A stretch of 64,000 nucleotides of DNA from Dryomyza anilis (Eukaryota; Arthropoda; Insecta; Diptera; Dryomyzidae): assembly GCA_951804985.1 (NCBI GenBank), contig OX638133.1:53410622-53474621 (forward strand), read 5' to 3'. The translations under genes and the position numbers were made by a program. Shown here in pieces: positions 31,429 to 44,700 of this stretch; within the stretch, counting starts at the first letter, position 1; each line of letters starts with the position of its first letter. A model generated the notes under the pieces. That model saw only the letters and a list, made by a program, of their open reading frames with translations, was not told where the DNA came from and did no database searches.

Positions 31429-32255
31429 AGAAGGACTTGGAGAAACAACACTCCTAGTGGCAAAACCTATAAAACAAAAATTGTATTCTATATCTCCTGC
31501 AAGTTATTGTGTAGTCAGATAGATCGCATGTTACAGCTAGGTGTAATAGAGAGCTGAGTATTCGTCGTGGCCTTCTCCAACTGTTCTTATTGTGAAACCG
31601 AACAAAATAAGATTTTGTTTAGATTCACGTAAATTAAACGAAGTTACGATAAAGGATGCGTATCCTCTGCCAAATATTGATGGTCTCTTGAGCAGATTTC
31701 TTCCAGTACAGTGCATATCGAAAAATGTCCTTAAAGATGCCTTTTGGCAAATTAAGTTAGAAAAAAAATTCACGGGAGAAGACTGCGTTTACAGTGCCAA
31801 ATAGGCCATTGTATCAGTTCCGAAAAATGCCTTTTGGATTGTGCAATGCGCCTCAAACAATGAGTAGATTGATGGATAATGTAGTCCCTTTCAATTTAAA
31901 GGCGAATGTATCGGTTTTCCTCGATAACTTGCTAATTATATCATCATCATTCGAAGAACATCTTATCCATCTTTCAGAAATAGCTACTCTATTACGCAAG
32001 GCTGGACTCACAATAAATATTAATAAAAGTCGGTTATGATTGAAAACGGTGAACTACCTGGGCTATATCGTTGGTAATGGCACGCTACAGGTCGATCCGA
32101 AAAAAGTAAAGGCCATTGCTGAATTTCCGGTTCCTAAAACGGTACGGCAGTTACGTCAATTTTTAGGAATGAGAGGATGGTATCGAAGGTTCATTCCTGA
32201 ATTGCTTCCACGTCATTCCAACTGACCGAATTGTTAACTAAGAAATTGTTAACAA
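31429..32255 (+). pseudogene. Gypsy-type reverse transcriptase, 3' part of interrupted element
   Basis: This continues the protease-gag fragment 25390-27129 after the copia insertion: GLGETTLL, then RMLQLGVIE, RFCLDSRKLNEVTIKDAYPL, DAFWQIKL, PLYQFRKMPFGLCNAPQT, VSVFLDNLLIISS (a degenerate YxDD, here FLDN), and VNYLGYIVGNGT...VRQLRQFLGM. Several frames and stops interrupt it. It ends around 32255 where a non-LTR element begins, so RNase H and integrase are missing. Confidence 0.8.
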
Positions 32256-33378
32256 AGCCAACACGTAGTGGTTACCTTGACGTGGTGTGGGGGCATAAGT
32301 TACAATGACTCAATAAGGCTAAGCTGACGGAAACTTTGTAAAGTTTCTGGTAGGTTCACCTTTGTCAGACAGGCTTGTGATGAGTAATGAACTAAATACT
32401 ACCAAAGTCTTTTCGTGGGGTGGCAGAAAATAAATCCCACACCACCGCGATGGGTCAACATAAAGATGTAACTACTCCAGGTGGTACCCACAAAAGTGGC
32501 AATCCACCCGCTTCGGCAGCTGAGGCAAGAATTGAACAAGGATGAACCTTTCTGCTCCTGTAGCTGGGGGTTCATCGTGCCCTCCATCTCCCAAATTTAT
32601 GAGACAGCTAGGAATCTAGAGAAGGATAATGCCAACGCAGTGGTTTCCATACCAGTAGAGGAAAGTGTCGGTTCGGCTATATCTACGACTAATCCGCCAC
32701 TGTATAGATGCTCGACAGTGTTGTTTCCTCTCAGGACTTTCTGTCTCGTATTTGGAAACATGGGTCGATCGAAGGAAAGTGGTGTCTTACCAGCATCTAA
32801 TCCTAGAGAGACCGACGCCCAACTGGAAGCTAAACTTCCATTGGAGACCGGACCCGGATCTCTGAATACAGTGGTCAGGTTGTTCGATGCCCAGATGAGT
32901 AGGAGAAGGAAGAATAAAGCGAAAGATCGCAAAGAGGCTGAAAAAGCGACTTTGGACATTTCTCTTCCCCAGGTACCACAGCAAAACGCGATAGATCCAT
33001 CCGCTGCTGCTGTGGTGGCTGCCAATGCACCTGAGAAGCGCAATGGCAAGAAGTTTAAAACCTTCACTGCTACTGTGAAACCCCGTAACTCCCAAAACTC
33101 GACAGGGTCCAGTGATATTGCTTCCACAAGCAAAGGCACTGGCGCTTCATGTTCCGGATCGGATGCGGATAAATGGCCTTCAACATCTACTGGCAGAGGT
33201 AGACAAGCTGTGTCATATCGTGATGCTGTTCGCAAAGCTCTTCCAGTTGCGATTATTGGCAAACTGGGGAAGGAGCTAAAGATCAATGATGCAGAAGTAA
33301 AACACTGCACCGATCATTTTTGGTCAGCACCGGCGGGTAATGGCATCATGAAGGTGCTATGTATTGAGCGCGTAAGTT
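32256..33378 (+). pseudogene. Non-LTR retrotransposon 5' end and ORF1
   Basis: A GC-richer 5' region (GTGGTTACCTTGACGTGG near 32268) is followed by an open frame to 33380. Its second half is Ser/Thr/Lys-rich and ends in QAVSYRDAVRKALPVAII, a layout common in ORF1 of LOA- or Jockey-type elements (inference). A true start may be 32759 (MGRSKESG). No endonuclease or RT follows: the copy is cut by the next copia near 33378. Confidence 0.55.
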
Positions 33379-33535
33379 AAAAACAAACTTTTACGAAACG
33401 AAACGTATTCAACAAAATTTATTTGGAAGTGAAAAATAATTTAGATACAAATTTAAATATAAAAATATTTCACAAAAGTAACTAGAATCAAAACAAACTA
33501 GTAAAATAATATAAAGTATTAATTGTTCTCTAACA
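33379..33535 (-). repeat. Probable 3' LTR of the minus-strand copia
   Basis: It starts TGTTAGAGAAC right after the purine tract TTGGGGAAGGG (minus strand). The outer end near 33379 is placed by the joint with the ORF1 fragment, so it is approximate. Confidence 0.55.
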
Positions 33536-34920
33536 CCCTTCCCCAATTAATCCAGCTAATTTTCGAAAGTGTTCCACTTTGCACGCTGCTAGAGGTTTTG
33601 TCATCATATCTGCTAGCATGTGTTCAGTAGGACAATACAAGCATTGAATATTTTGATTGGTGATGTGATCCTTGACGAAATGCAGTTTTGTATCAATGTG
33701 CTTCGTTCTAATTACTTAACTTTTTCTCTTTGATAAGGCGTAGACAACTTTGATTATCTTCAAAGATCGTTATAGGTTTTGCTTGCTTGATCATCATATC
33801 ATTTAGTAATTCTCGAATCCATATAGCTTATTTGCATCCTTCAGATAAAGAAACAAAGAAACACACGTTTGCTTCTTGCATGACCAACTGATTGAACCGC
33901 CATTGATCTGAAACAGATAACCTGAATTAGATTTCCTATCTAGTCTGTCCTCTGCCCTCTGCCCGCGGCGTATCCTATCAAAGTATTGGGTTCGATGTTA
34001 ATGCTATTTAAGTGCAAAAATTCATCTGCTGTGCCCTTTAGGTATTTCAGTACTCTCTTTAATTTGGTCCAATTTTCATGAGTGGGACAGATTACTTTTT
34101 CGAGCCAAAATTGACACGCTTGCCGCAATATCAGGTCTTGAATTTACACTGATGTATAACAGCGACTAAATTAGACGGTGATAATTTGTATTGCTCAGCA
34201 GTGCTTCGGACTCCGATTTTCCATATCCTGGATCGATTGGATACTTCGAAATTTTTGCATTATCCAAACCAAAATCCTTCAATAAATTTTCAATATATTT
34301 CTTTTGGCGGATGCAGAAATTAGAATGCTTGTCCTTCATAACTTCAAGACCCAGGTAATGGTGAATGTCAAATTATTGATGTCAAAATTGTTCGATAATA
34401 GTTCCTCCACTGCTTTAATATTGGATTTACTTTGGCTTGCCACAAAAATATCGTCAATGTAGACCAACACATATATCAGCCCATCCTCGTTGATATATTT
34501 TGTGTATAGGCAAGGATCAGCATTGCTTTGATGAAATCCGCCTTGGATTAATACCTTATGGAGGGTTTAATTCCAGACGTTTTGTTTTAGACCGTACAGA
34601 CTTTTCTTTATCCTGTAAACAAACTTACTCTCTCTCCTTCCTCAAATCCTGGTGGCTGTTTCATATAATCGACTTCTTCAAGATAACCATTTAGGAACGC
34701 AGACTTAACATCTATGTGCACAACTAACATTTTCTTGATGCCAGCTACTGACAATAAGGTACGGAAAGTGGTTTGTCGAACGACAGGAACTAAACCCTCG
34801 AGCAACTAAGCGAGCCTTAAATTTCTGAACCTTACCATGGACATCGTGCTTCAACTTAAACGTCCACTTGCAACTAATCATGTTTGCATTTGTTGGCGCA
34901 ACGACTAGCTCCCATGTATA
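33379..34920 (-). pseudogene. Second copia-type element, 3' part, minus strand
   Basis: Minus strand from 34920: an RT N-terminal segment (WELVVAPTNAN, KFKARLVARG), then HIDVKSAFLNGYLEEVDYM (about 34680-34720), then the RNase H region (KRVLKYLKGTADEFLHL near 34060). A purine tract and an LTR starting TGTTAGAGAAC (33535 downward to about 33379) follow. Many frames are broken. The 5' half is lost at the joint with the Polinton remnant. Confidence 0.75.
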
Positions 34921-34935
34921 AAGCTATCTAAATAA

Positions 34936-36093
34936 TCATAAAACACCTTTTCTATAAAATATCTTATACGAATTATTGTTAAAAACCTTTTTAGTTATAT
35001 GGATTGACTCGTCATTTAGAGTTTTCACCAATTTCTCAAGGCTGCTAGGTAAAAATCTAAATGAATCTATAAATCTAAGTTCAAAACTATGATCTTTAGT
35101 TAAATTTATAGTTTTTGTTATAGATATAAATACCTCTTTATTAAGAGGTATAATATCAATAGCTCCCTCTACTTCGTTTAAATTTTTTATAAATAAATGT
35201 AGATCATATTTGGATAAATGAGTTATTACCGGAAAGAATTTAGTTCTTTTTGCTTTCAAATTACATTCTGTATGAGCAGATTCTAAATATTTTCCGGTAA
35301 AATGACAATGGTGTCGTACTTTTATACTAATATTATTACTTAAATTACTTTTACATATACAGCAGATTGTTGATTGATGGAACTCCTGCATTTCCTGGTC
35401 AGTTATCTTCATTGACTTCATCGTGGAGTAAACGTTCCAATATATTTGCGTGGCTTTCGCAACTAAAGATTTTATCATAACTCTTGAATATTCAGGACCT
35501 ATAAACGAAAGATTAAATGTTATATATATATATATATATATCGTTTTTTATTTTTATTATTATTATTTTTTTCTTTTGTATTCACCTGTATAATTTTGTA
35601 GCTTATCGAAACGATCATTATATGACCCTTTCAAATACCAAGCAAATGCGCACGGTATATGCTTCTGGGTTATTTGTACAGCCATTAATCGGTTTCAGAA
35701 TCGATTCAAAATCCATTTAAAAAGTATATCCAACTGGGATGGTTTTTTCATAGGCTTTAAATGTTAGTGTAGACTCATTTTCCTTGGGCAAATACGTAAT
35801 TTTTTTTTACATGATGATTTGTGTGCCTCAAGAGACTTTATAGATGTAAATTGTAGAATACATCCATTACAAATATACATTTTGTGGGCTCTTTTTCGTC
35901 CCTGACCGCTTATCAATTTACTCAGATCTTTTATCCAGACATAGTGAGTATTTTCTTAACTGTCACAAAATAGCAAATTGATATGTGTACTCTGTTCCTT
36001 TTCTGTGTGATAAATAGGCCCCAAAATTTCGCATTTTCCATGGAGTTGTTTAGCTCAAATATTTTTGTATTCTTTATGGAATGAGGGAAGTCT
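34936..36093 (-). pseudogene. Partial PolB unit 1 (exon 2 start, intron, exon 1 end)
   Basis: Exon 2 part 35478-34936 includes the HCHFTGKY and SKYDLH regions. The intron is around 35520-35590, followed by the exon 1 C-terminal region up to the joint at 36093. Frames are broken by deletions, for example 36 bases missing near 36040 compared with the full copy. Confidence 0.85.
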
Positions 36094-38955
36094 ATAATCA
36101 ATTTTGTAATGTCCCCAAGCAACTGTGTTTATACCATCATCTAGTATATACGGTTTATCATCTATAAAATTAAGTGATAATTTATTTACACATTGTGTAT
36201 ATAAAATATGGGCTTTAGATCTTATTATATACATTATTCTCATTATAACTTTCTTTTTGAAAAGGCATGTTTTATAATCATGAATAGTAAATGTTTTACC
36301 AACTGATTTTTTAACACCCTTGGCTTTTGATGTTGGTATATCATTTTCAACAGTAAAAAAAGTATGTTTTGGGTTTAAGACATATTATTTCTTTCATTAT
36401 TTTGCCATTATTTTCGTCTTTCATCAAACCCACAACATTACAATTATTTTGATGATAACCATATATATTAGGATACTCATAACTAGAAGTGTCAAAAATA
36501 TAATTTGTTGGATTAGTTTTTTCAACATCTTTATAAATGTTTTTATAGAAATCATTTGTTTTAATCTCAACTATAAGAGAATCTGTGTCCGTATAAGCTA
36601 ATCTTACATTAGTATTAAATTTTGTTTTTAAGTAATTATAATAGAAGTCGTACATTTTCAATTTCGATAAATCTAATACACAAAATCCTGTATAAATGGG
36701 TTTATTTAACTTAACTTTAAGAACTTTTGATTCTATTACTATCATATTTTCATTAATATTAGTTCTGCTATGGAATGCTGGATTTGCTTTATTTATCTGG
36801 CTCCTTTAACTTTACCATTATTCTCCCAATTGCAACAAATGTTTACATTTCTTCTATTTTCAACATTTTCCATAGTTTTGCCATAAACTGAATTATTCAT
36901 TAATTTATAAAATTTTTTCTCAAACTCATTGGTAGCTTTAGACCTCATTAATGTATTCAGATCTATATACTTTTTAAGCCAACAACTTTGAGAAAACTCT
37001 AAAATTCTATATACTTTTTTTAAAATTAAACCATTTTTAATACATTCTTGAAGCATTTTATAATGTATTTTATACCTATTCTTATTATTAAGATCTGCTA
37101 TAAGTTTTTTAGAATTAGAATTACAAGAAGGTGGTGTTTTATTTTCTGGACAAAACGGAAAATCATTATGTTATGAATTGAAGAAGGATATTCTAAGTCT
37201 ACTTCAAAAATATATCCTTTAGAAGAATGTTCATTAAAAGATTTAAGTTTTTCAATAGTAAACTCTGTAATTTCATATGGCTCTAAAAATCTAAATTCCT
37301 TAAAAGGTAATGGCTATGACATCGCATAACCATATAAATTATTTGCGTCATAATACATTTAATATGATGAACATTTAGATTTATCAAAGTTATGCATATA
37401 TTTATTATTGGCTCGAGCATTGTGTTAAACCTCCACGTATACCGTCTTGAATAAAAGTATACATTTCTATATCGGTAATTAGTTCGAGGTTAATTTTAGT
37501 CATCTTGAGCATAGCATCCCAAGATAATCCGGGAGCAGTGAAGTAATGACACGGATCAAGCTCATAAATTTTTAGACAAATTTTTATAAAATTCTCAAAA
37601 ACATCCGCAAGTAAGACAACATTACACTATAGGTATACTTCTAAATAATCTTAAAGATTTACAATTTAAAATGATACATTCAGAGCATAAGCATAGTCAT
37701 CTTCAAAACACTCTTCATTTATTAATCTATTAAAAAACTTATCTTTAGCAGGTAATTGATTTTCTTTTAACCTATTAAAGCTATCTAAATAATCATAAGG
37801 AAAAACACCTTTTCTATAAAATATCTTATACGAATTATTGTTAAAAACCTTTTTAGTTATATGGATTGACTCGTCATTTAGAGTTTTCACCAATTTCTCA
37901 AGGCTGCTAGGTAAAAATCTAAATGAATCTATAAATCTAAGTTCAAAACTATGATCTTTAGTTAAATTTATAGTTTTTGTTATAGATATAAATACCTCTT
38001 TATTAAGAGGTATAATATCAATAGCTCCCTCTACTTCGTTTAATTTTTTTATAAATAAATGTAGATCATATTTGGATAAATGAGTTATTACCGGAAAGAA
38101 TTTAGTTCTTTTTGCTTTCAAATTACATTCTGTATGAGCAGATTCTAAATATTTTCCGGTAAAATGACAATGGTGTCGTACTTTTATACTAATATTATTA
38201 CTTAAATTACTTTTACATATACAGCAGATTGTTGATTGATGGAACTCCTGCATTTCCTGGTCAGTTATCTTCATTGACTTCATCGTGGAGTAAACGTTCC
38301 AATATATTTGCGTGGCTTTCGCAACTAAAGATTTTATCATAACTCTTGAATATTCAGGACCTATAAACGAAAGATTAAATGTTATATATATATATATATA
38401 TATCGTTTTTTATTTTTATTATTATTATTTTTTTCTTTTGTATTCACCTGTATAATTTTGTAGCTTATCGAAACGATCATTATATGACCCTTTCAAATAC
38501 CAAGCAAATGCGCACGGTATATGCTTCTGGGTTATTTGTACAGCCATTAATCGGTTTCAGAATCGATTCAAAATCCATTTAAAAAGTATATCCAACTGGG
38601 ATGGTTTTTTCATAGGCTTTAAATGTTAGTGTAGACTCATTTTCCTTGGGCAAATACGTAATTTTTTTTTACATGATGATTTGTGTGCCTCAAGAGACTT
38701 TATAGATGTAAATTGTAGAATACATCCATTACAAATATACATTTTGTGGGCTCTTTTTCGTCCCTGACCGCTTATCAATTTACTCAGATCTTTTATCCAG
38801 ACATAGTGAGTATTTTCTTAACTGTCACAAAATAGCAAATTGATATGTGTACTCTGTTCCTTTTCTGTGTGATAAATAGGCCCCAAAATTTCGCATTTTC
38901 CATGGAGTTGTTTAGCTCAAATATTTTTGTATTCTTTATGGAATGAGGGAAGTCT
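36094..38955 (-). pseudogene. PolB repeat unit 2
   Basis: Contains, on the minus strand, exon 1 end, intron, exon 2 with Exo, motif A (region near 37340, broken), motif B (NNSVYGK ~36880), YTDTDS (~36590) and the C-terminal region. Several small deletions and stops make it non-coding as a whole. Identical over long stretches to units 1 and 3. Confidence 0.85.
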
Positions 38956-41766
38956 ATAATCAATTTTGTAATGTCCCCAAGCAACTGTGTTTATACCATC
39001 ATCTAGTATATACGGTTTATCATCTATAAAATTAAGTGATAATTTATTTACACATTGTGTATATAAAATATGGGCTTTAGATCTTATTATATACATTATT
39101 CTCATTATAACTTTCTTTTTGAAAAGGCATGTTTTATAATCATGAATAGTAAATGTTTTACCAACTGATTTTTTAACACCCTTGGCTTTTGATGTTGGTA
39201 TATCATTTTCAACAGTAAAAAAAGTATGTTTTGGGTTTAAGACATATTATTTCTTTCATTATTTTGCCATTATTTTCGTCTTTCATCAAACCCACAACAT
39301 TACAATTATTTTGATGATAACCATATATATTAGGATACTCATAACTAGAAGTGTCAAAAATATAATTTGTTGGATTAGTTTTTTCAACATCTTTATAAAT
39401 GTTTTTATAGAAATCATTTGTTTTAATCTCAACTATAAGAGAATCTGTGTCCGTATAAGCTAATCTTACATTAGTATTAAATTTTGTTTTTAAGTAATTA
39501 TAATAGAAGTCGTACATTTTCAATTTCGATAAATCTAATACACAAAATCCTGTATAAATGGGTTTATTTAACTTAACTTTAAGAACTTTTGATTCTATTA
39601 CTATCATATTTTCATTAATATTAGTTCTGCTATGGAATGCTGGATTTGCTTTATTTATCTGGCTCCTTTAACTTTACCATTATTCTCCCAATTGCAACAA
39701 ATGTTTACATTTCTTCTATTTTCAACATTTTCCATAGTTTTGCCATAAACTGAATTATTCATTAATTTATAAAATTTTTTCTCAAACTCATTGGTAGCTT
39801 TAGACCTCATTAATGTATTCAGATCTATATACTTTTTAAGCCAACAACTTTGAGAAAACTCTAAAATTCTATATACTTTTTTTAAAATTAAACCATTTTT
39901 AATACATTCTTGAAGCATTTTATAATGTATTTTATACCTATTCTTATTATTAAGATCTGCTATAAGTTTTTTAGAATTAGAATTACAAGAAGGTGGTGTT
40001 TTATTTTCTGGACAAAACGGAAAATCATTATGTTATGAATTGAAGAAGGATATTCTAAGTCTACTTCAAAAATATATCCTTTAGAAGAATGTTCATTAAA
40101 AGATTTAAGTTTTTCAATAGTAAACTCTGTAATTTCATATGGCTCTAAAAATCTAAATTCCTTAAAAGGTAATGGCTATGACATCGCATAACCATATAAA
40201 TTATTTGCGTCATAATACATTTAATATGATGAACATTTAGATTTATCAAAGTTATGCATATATTTATTATTGGCTCGAGCATTGTGTTAAACCTCCACGT
40301 ATACCGTCTTGAATAAAAGTATACATTTCTATATCGGTAATTAGTTCGAGGTTAATTTTAGTCATCTTGAGCATAGCATCCCAAGATAATCCGGGAGCAG
40401 TGAAGTAATGACACGGATCAAGCTCATAAATTTTTAGACAAATTTTTATAAAATTCTCAAAAACATCCGCAAGTAAGACAACATTACACTATAGGTATAC
40501 TTCTAAATAATCTTAAAGATTTACAATTTAAAATGATACATTCAGAGCATAAGCATAGTCATCTTCAAAACACTCTTCATTTATTAATCTATTAAAAAAC
40601 TTATCTTTAGCAGGTAATTGATTTTCTTTTAACCTATTAAAGCTATCTAAATAATCATAAGGAAAAACACCTTTTCTATAATATATCTTATACGAATTAT
40701 TGTTAAAAACCTTTTTAGTTATATGGATTGACTCGTCATTTAGAGTTTTCACCAATTTCTCAAGGCTGCTAGGTAAAAATCTAAATGAATCTATAAATCT
40801 AAGTTCAAAACTATGATCTTTAGTTAAATTTATAGTTTTTGTTATAGATATAAATACCTCTTTATTAAGAGGTATAATATCAATAGCTCCCTCTACTTCG
40901 TTTAATTTTTTTATAAATAAATGTAGATCATATTTGGATAAATTATGAGTTATTACCGGAAAGAATTTAGTTCTTTTTGCTTTCAAATTACATTCTGTAT
41001 GAGCAGATCCTAAATACTTTCCGGTAAAATGACAATGGTGTCGTACTTTTATACTAATATTATTACTTAAATTACTTTTACATATAAAGCAGATTGTTGA
41101 TTGATGGAACTCCTGCATTTCCTGGTCAGTTATCTTCATTGCCTTCATCGTGGAGTAAACGTTCCAATATATTCAGGACCTATAAACGAAAGATTATATA
41201 TTATATATATATATCGTTTTTTATTTTTATTATTATTATTTTTTTCTTTTGTATTCACCTGTATAATTTTGTAGCTTATCGAAACGATCATTATATGACC
41301 CTTTCAAATACCAAGCAAATGCGCACGGTATATGCTTCTGGGTTATTTGTACAGCCATTAATCGGTTTCAGAATCGATTCAAAATCCATTTAAAAAGTAT
41401 ATCCAACTGGGATGGTTTTTTCATAGGCTTTAAATGTTAGTGTAGACTCATTTTCCTTGGGCAAATACGTAATTTTTTTTTACATGATGATTTGTGTGCC
41501 TCAAGAGACTTTATAGATGTAAATTGTAGAATACATCCATTACAAATATACATTTTGTGGGCTCTTTTTCGTCCCTGACCGCTTATCAATTTACTCAGAT
41601 CTTTTATCCAGACATAGTGAGTATTTTCTTAACTGTCACAAAATAGCAAATTGATATGTGTACTCTGTTCCTTTTCTGTGTGATAAATAGGCCCCAAAAT
41701 TTCGCATTTTCCATGGAGTTGTTTAGCTCAAATATTTTTGTATTCTTTATGGAATGAGGGAAGTCT
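38956..41766 (-). pseudogene. PolB repeat unit 3
   Basis: Same layout as unit 2 with the same stops and frameshifts. It differs by a 51-bp deletion near 41170 (exon 2 start) and a 3-base insertion near 40942. Confidence 0.85.
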
Positions 41767-44700
41767 ATAATCAATTTTGTAATGTCCCCAAGCAACTGTG
41801 TTTATACCATCATCTAGTATATACGGTTTATCATCTATAAAATTAAGTGATAATTTATTTACACATTGTGTATATAAAATATGGGCTTTAGATCTTATTA
41901 TATACATTATTCTCATTATAACTTTCTTTTTGAAAAGGCATGTTTTATAATCATGAATAGTAAATGTTTTACCAACTGATTTTTTAACACCCTTGGCTTT
42001 TGATGTTGGTATATCATTTTCAACAGTAAAAAAAGTATGTTTTGGGTTTAAGACATATTATTTCTTTCATTATTTTGCCATTATTTTCGTCTTTCATCAA
42101 ACCCACAACATTACAATTATTTTGATGATAACCATATATATTAGGATACTCATAACTAGAAGTGTCAAAAATATAATTTGTTGGATTAGTTTTTTCAACA
42201 TCTTTATAAATGTTTTTATAGAAATCATTTGTTTTAATCTCAACTATAAGAGAATCTGTGTCCGTATAAGCTAATCTTACATTAGTATTAAATTTTGTTT
42301 TTAAGTAATTATAATAGAAGTCGTACATTTTCAATTTCGATAAATCTAATACACAAAATCCTGTATAAATGGGTTTATTTAACTTAACTTTAAGAACTTT
42401 TGATTCTATTACTATCATATTTTCATTAATATTAGTTCTGCTATGGAATGCTGGATTTGCTTTATTTATCTGGCTCCTTTAACTTTACCATTATTCTCCC
42501 AATTGCAACAAATGTTTACATTTCTTCTATTTTCAACATTTTCCATAGTTTTGCCATAAACTGAATTATTCATTAATTTATAAAATTTTTTCTCAAACTC
42601 ATTGGTAGCTTTAGACCTCATTAATGTATTCAGATCTATATACTTTTTAAGCCAACAACTTTGAGAAAACTCTAAAATTCTATATACTTTTTTTAAAATT
42701 AAACCATTTTTAATACATTCTTGAAGCATTTTATAATGTATTTTATACCTATTCTTATTATTAAGATCTGCTATAAGTTTTTTAGAATTAGAATTACAAG
42801 AAGGTGGTGTTTTATTTTCTGGACAAAACGGAAAATCATTATGTTATGAATTGAAGAAGGATATTCTAAGTCTACTTCAAAAATATATCCTTTAGAAGAA
42901 TGTTCATTAAAAGATTTAAGTTTTTCAATAGTAAACTCTGTAATTTCATATGGCTCTAAAAATCTAAATTCCTTAAAAGGTAATGGCTATGACATCGCAT
43001 AACCATATAAATTATTTGCGTCATAATACATTTAATATGATGAACATTTAGATTTATCAAAGTTATGCATATATTTATTATTGGCTCGAGCATTGTGTTA
43101 AACCTCCACGTATACCGTCTTGAATAAAAGTATACATTTCTATATCGGTAATTAGTTCGAGGTTAATTTTAGTCATCTTGAGCATAGCATCCCAAGATAA
43201 TCCGGGAGCAGTGAAGTAATGACACGGATCAAGCTCATAAATTTTTAGACAAATTTTTATAAAATTCTCAAAAACATCCGCAAGTAAGACAACATTACAC
43301 TATAGGTATACTTCTAAATAATCTTAAAGATTTACAATTTAAAATGATACATTCAGAGCATAAGCATAGTCATCTTCAAAACACTCTTCATTTATTAATC
43401 TATTAAAAAACTTATCTTTAGCAGGTAATTGATTTTCTTTTAACCTATTAAAGCTATCTAAATAATCATAAGGAAAAACACCTTTTCTATAAAATATCTT
43501 ATACGAATTATTGTTAAAAACCTTTTTAGTTATATGGATTGACTCGTCATTTAGAGTTTTCACCAATTTCTCAAGGCTGCTAGGTAAAAATCTAAATGAA
43601 TCTATAAATCTAAGTTCAAAACTATGATCTTTAGTTAAATTTATAGTTTTTGTTATAGATATAAATACCTCTTTATTAAGAGGTATAATATCAATAGCTC
43701 CCTCTACTTCGTTTAATTTTTTTATAAATAAATGTAGATCATATTTGGATAAATTATGAGTTATTACCGGAAAGAATTTAGTTCTTTTTGCTTTCAAATT
43801 ACATTCTGTATGAGCAGATCCTAAATACTTTCCGGTAAAATGACAATGGTGTCGTACTTTTATACTAATATTATTACTTAAATTACTTTTACATATACAG
43901 CAGATTGTTGATTGATGGAACTCCTGCATTTCCTGGTCAGTTATCTTCATTGCCTTCATCGTGGAGTAAACGTTCCAATATATTCAGGACCTATAAACGA
44001 AAGATTAAATATTATATATATATATCGTTTTTTATTTTTATTATTATTATTTTTAATTATTATTTTTTTCTTTTGTATTCACCTGTATAATTTTGTAGCT
44101 TTTCGAAACGATCATTTCCTATAGACCCTTTCAAATACCAAGCAAATGCGCACGGTATATGCTTCTGGGTTATTTGTACAGCCATTAATCGGTTCCAGAA
44201 TCGATTCAAAATCCATATAAAAAGTATATCCAACTGGGATGGTTTTTTCATAGGCTTTAAATGTTAGTGTAGACTCATTTTCCTTGGGCAAATACGTAAT
44301 TTTTTTTTACATGATGATTTGTGTGCATCAAGAGACTTTATAGATGTAAATTGTAGAATACATCCATTACAAATATAAATTTTGTGGGCTCTTTTTGTCC
44401 CTGACCGCTTATCAATTTACTCAGATCTTTTATCCAGACATAGTGAGTATTTTCTTCACTGTCACAAAATAGCAAATTGATATGTGTACTCTGTTCTTTT
44501 TCTGTGTGATAAATAGCATTTTCGCATTTTCCATCTGACTTTTCATTATACATGAAAATATTGATGCTAATGGAGTTGTTAAGCTCAAATATTTTTGTAT
44601 TCTTTATGGAATGAGGAAAGTCTAATCCTCTAAATATCAAATTTATACCATTCACATAAATTTCCTCTGCTATTATATCGGAAATATTATATGAATTAAT

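Larger units (their letters stand above)
34921..44623. repeat. Tandem array of ~2.8-kb PolB segment
   Basis: Units: partial 34921-36093, then 36094-38955 (2862 bp), 38956-41766 (2811 bp) and 41767-44623 (2857 bp). Each joint fuses the position equivalent to 15826 of the full element to the position equivalent to 12879 (read TCT|ATAATCAATTTTG). Long stretches of the units are identical base for base. The 51-bp length difference between the first two full units is mainly one deletion near the start of exon 2 (after CGTTCCAATATATT). Confidence 0.95.

Noticed and set aside
32597..33310. 237-codon minus-strand frame
   Set aside because: Antisense to the non-LTR ORF1, which has a clearer composition and position.
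36320..36601. 93-codon plus-strand frame repeated at 39182 and 41993
   Set aside because: Antisense shadow of the PolB segment; its repetition only reflects the tandem array.
34921..44623. A CRISPR-like or satellite array
   Set aside because: Units are ~2.8 kb PolB pieces with no short repeat-spacer pattern.
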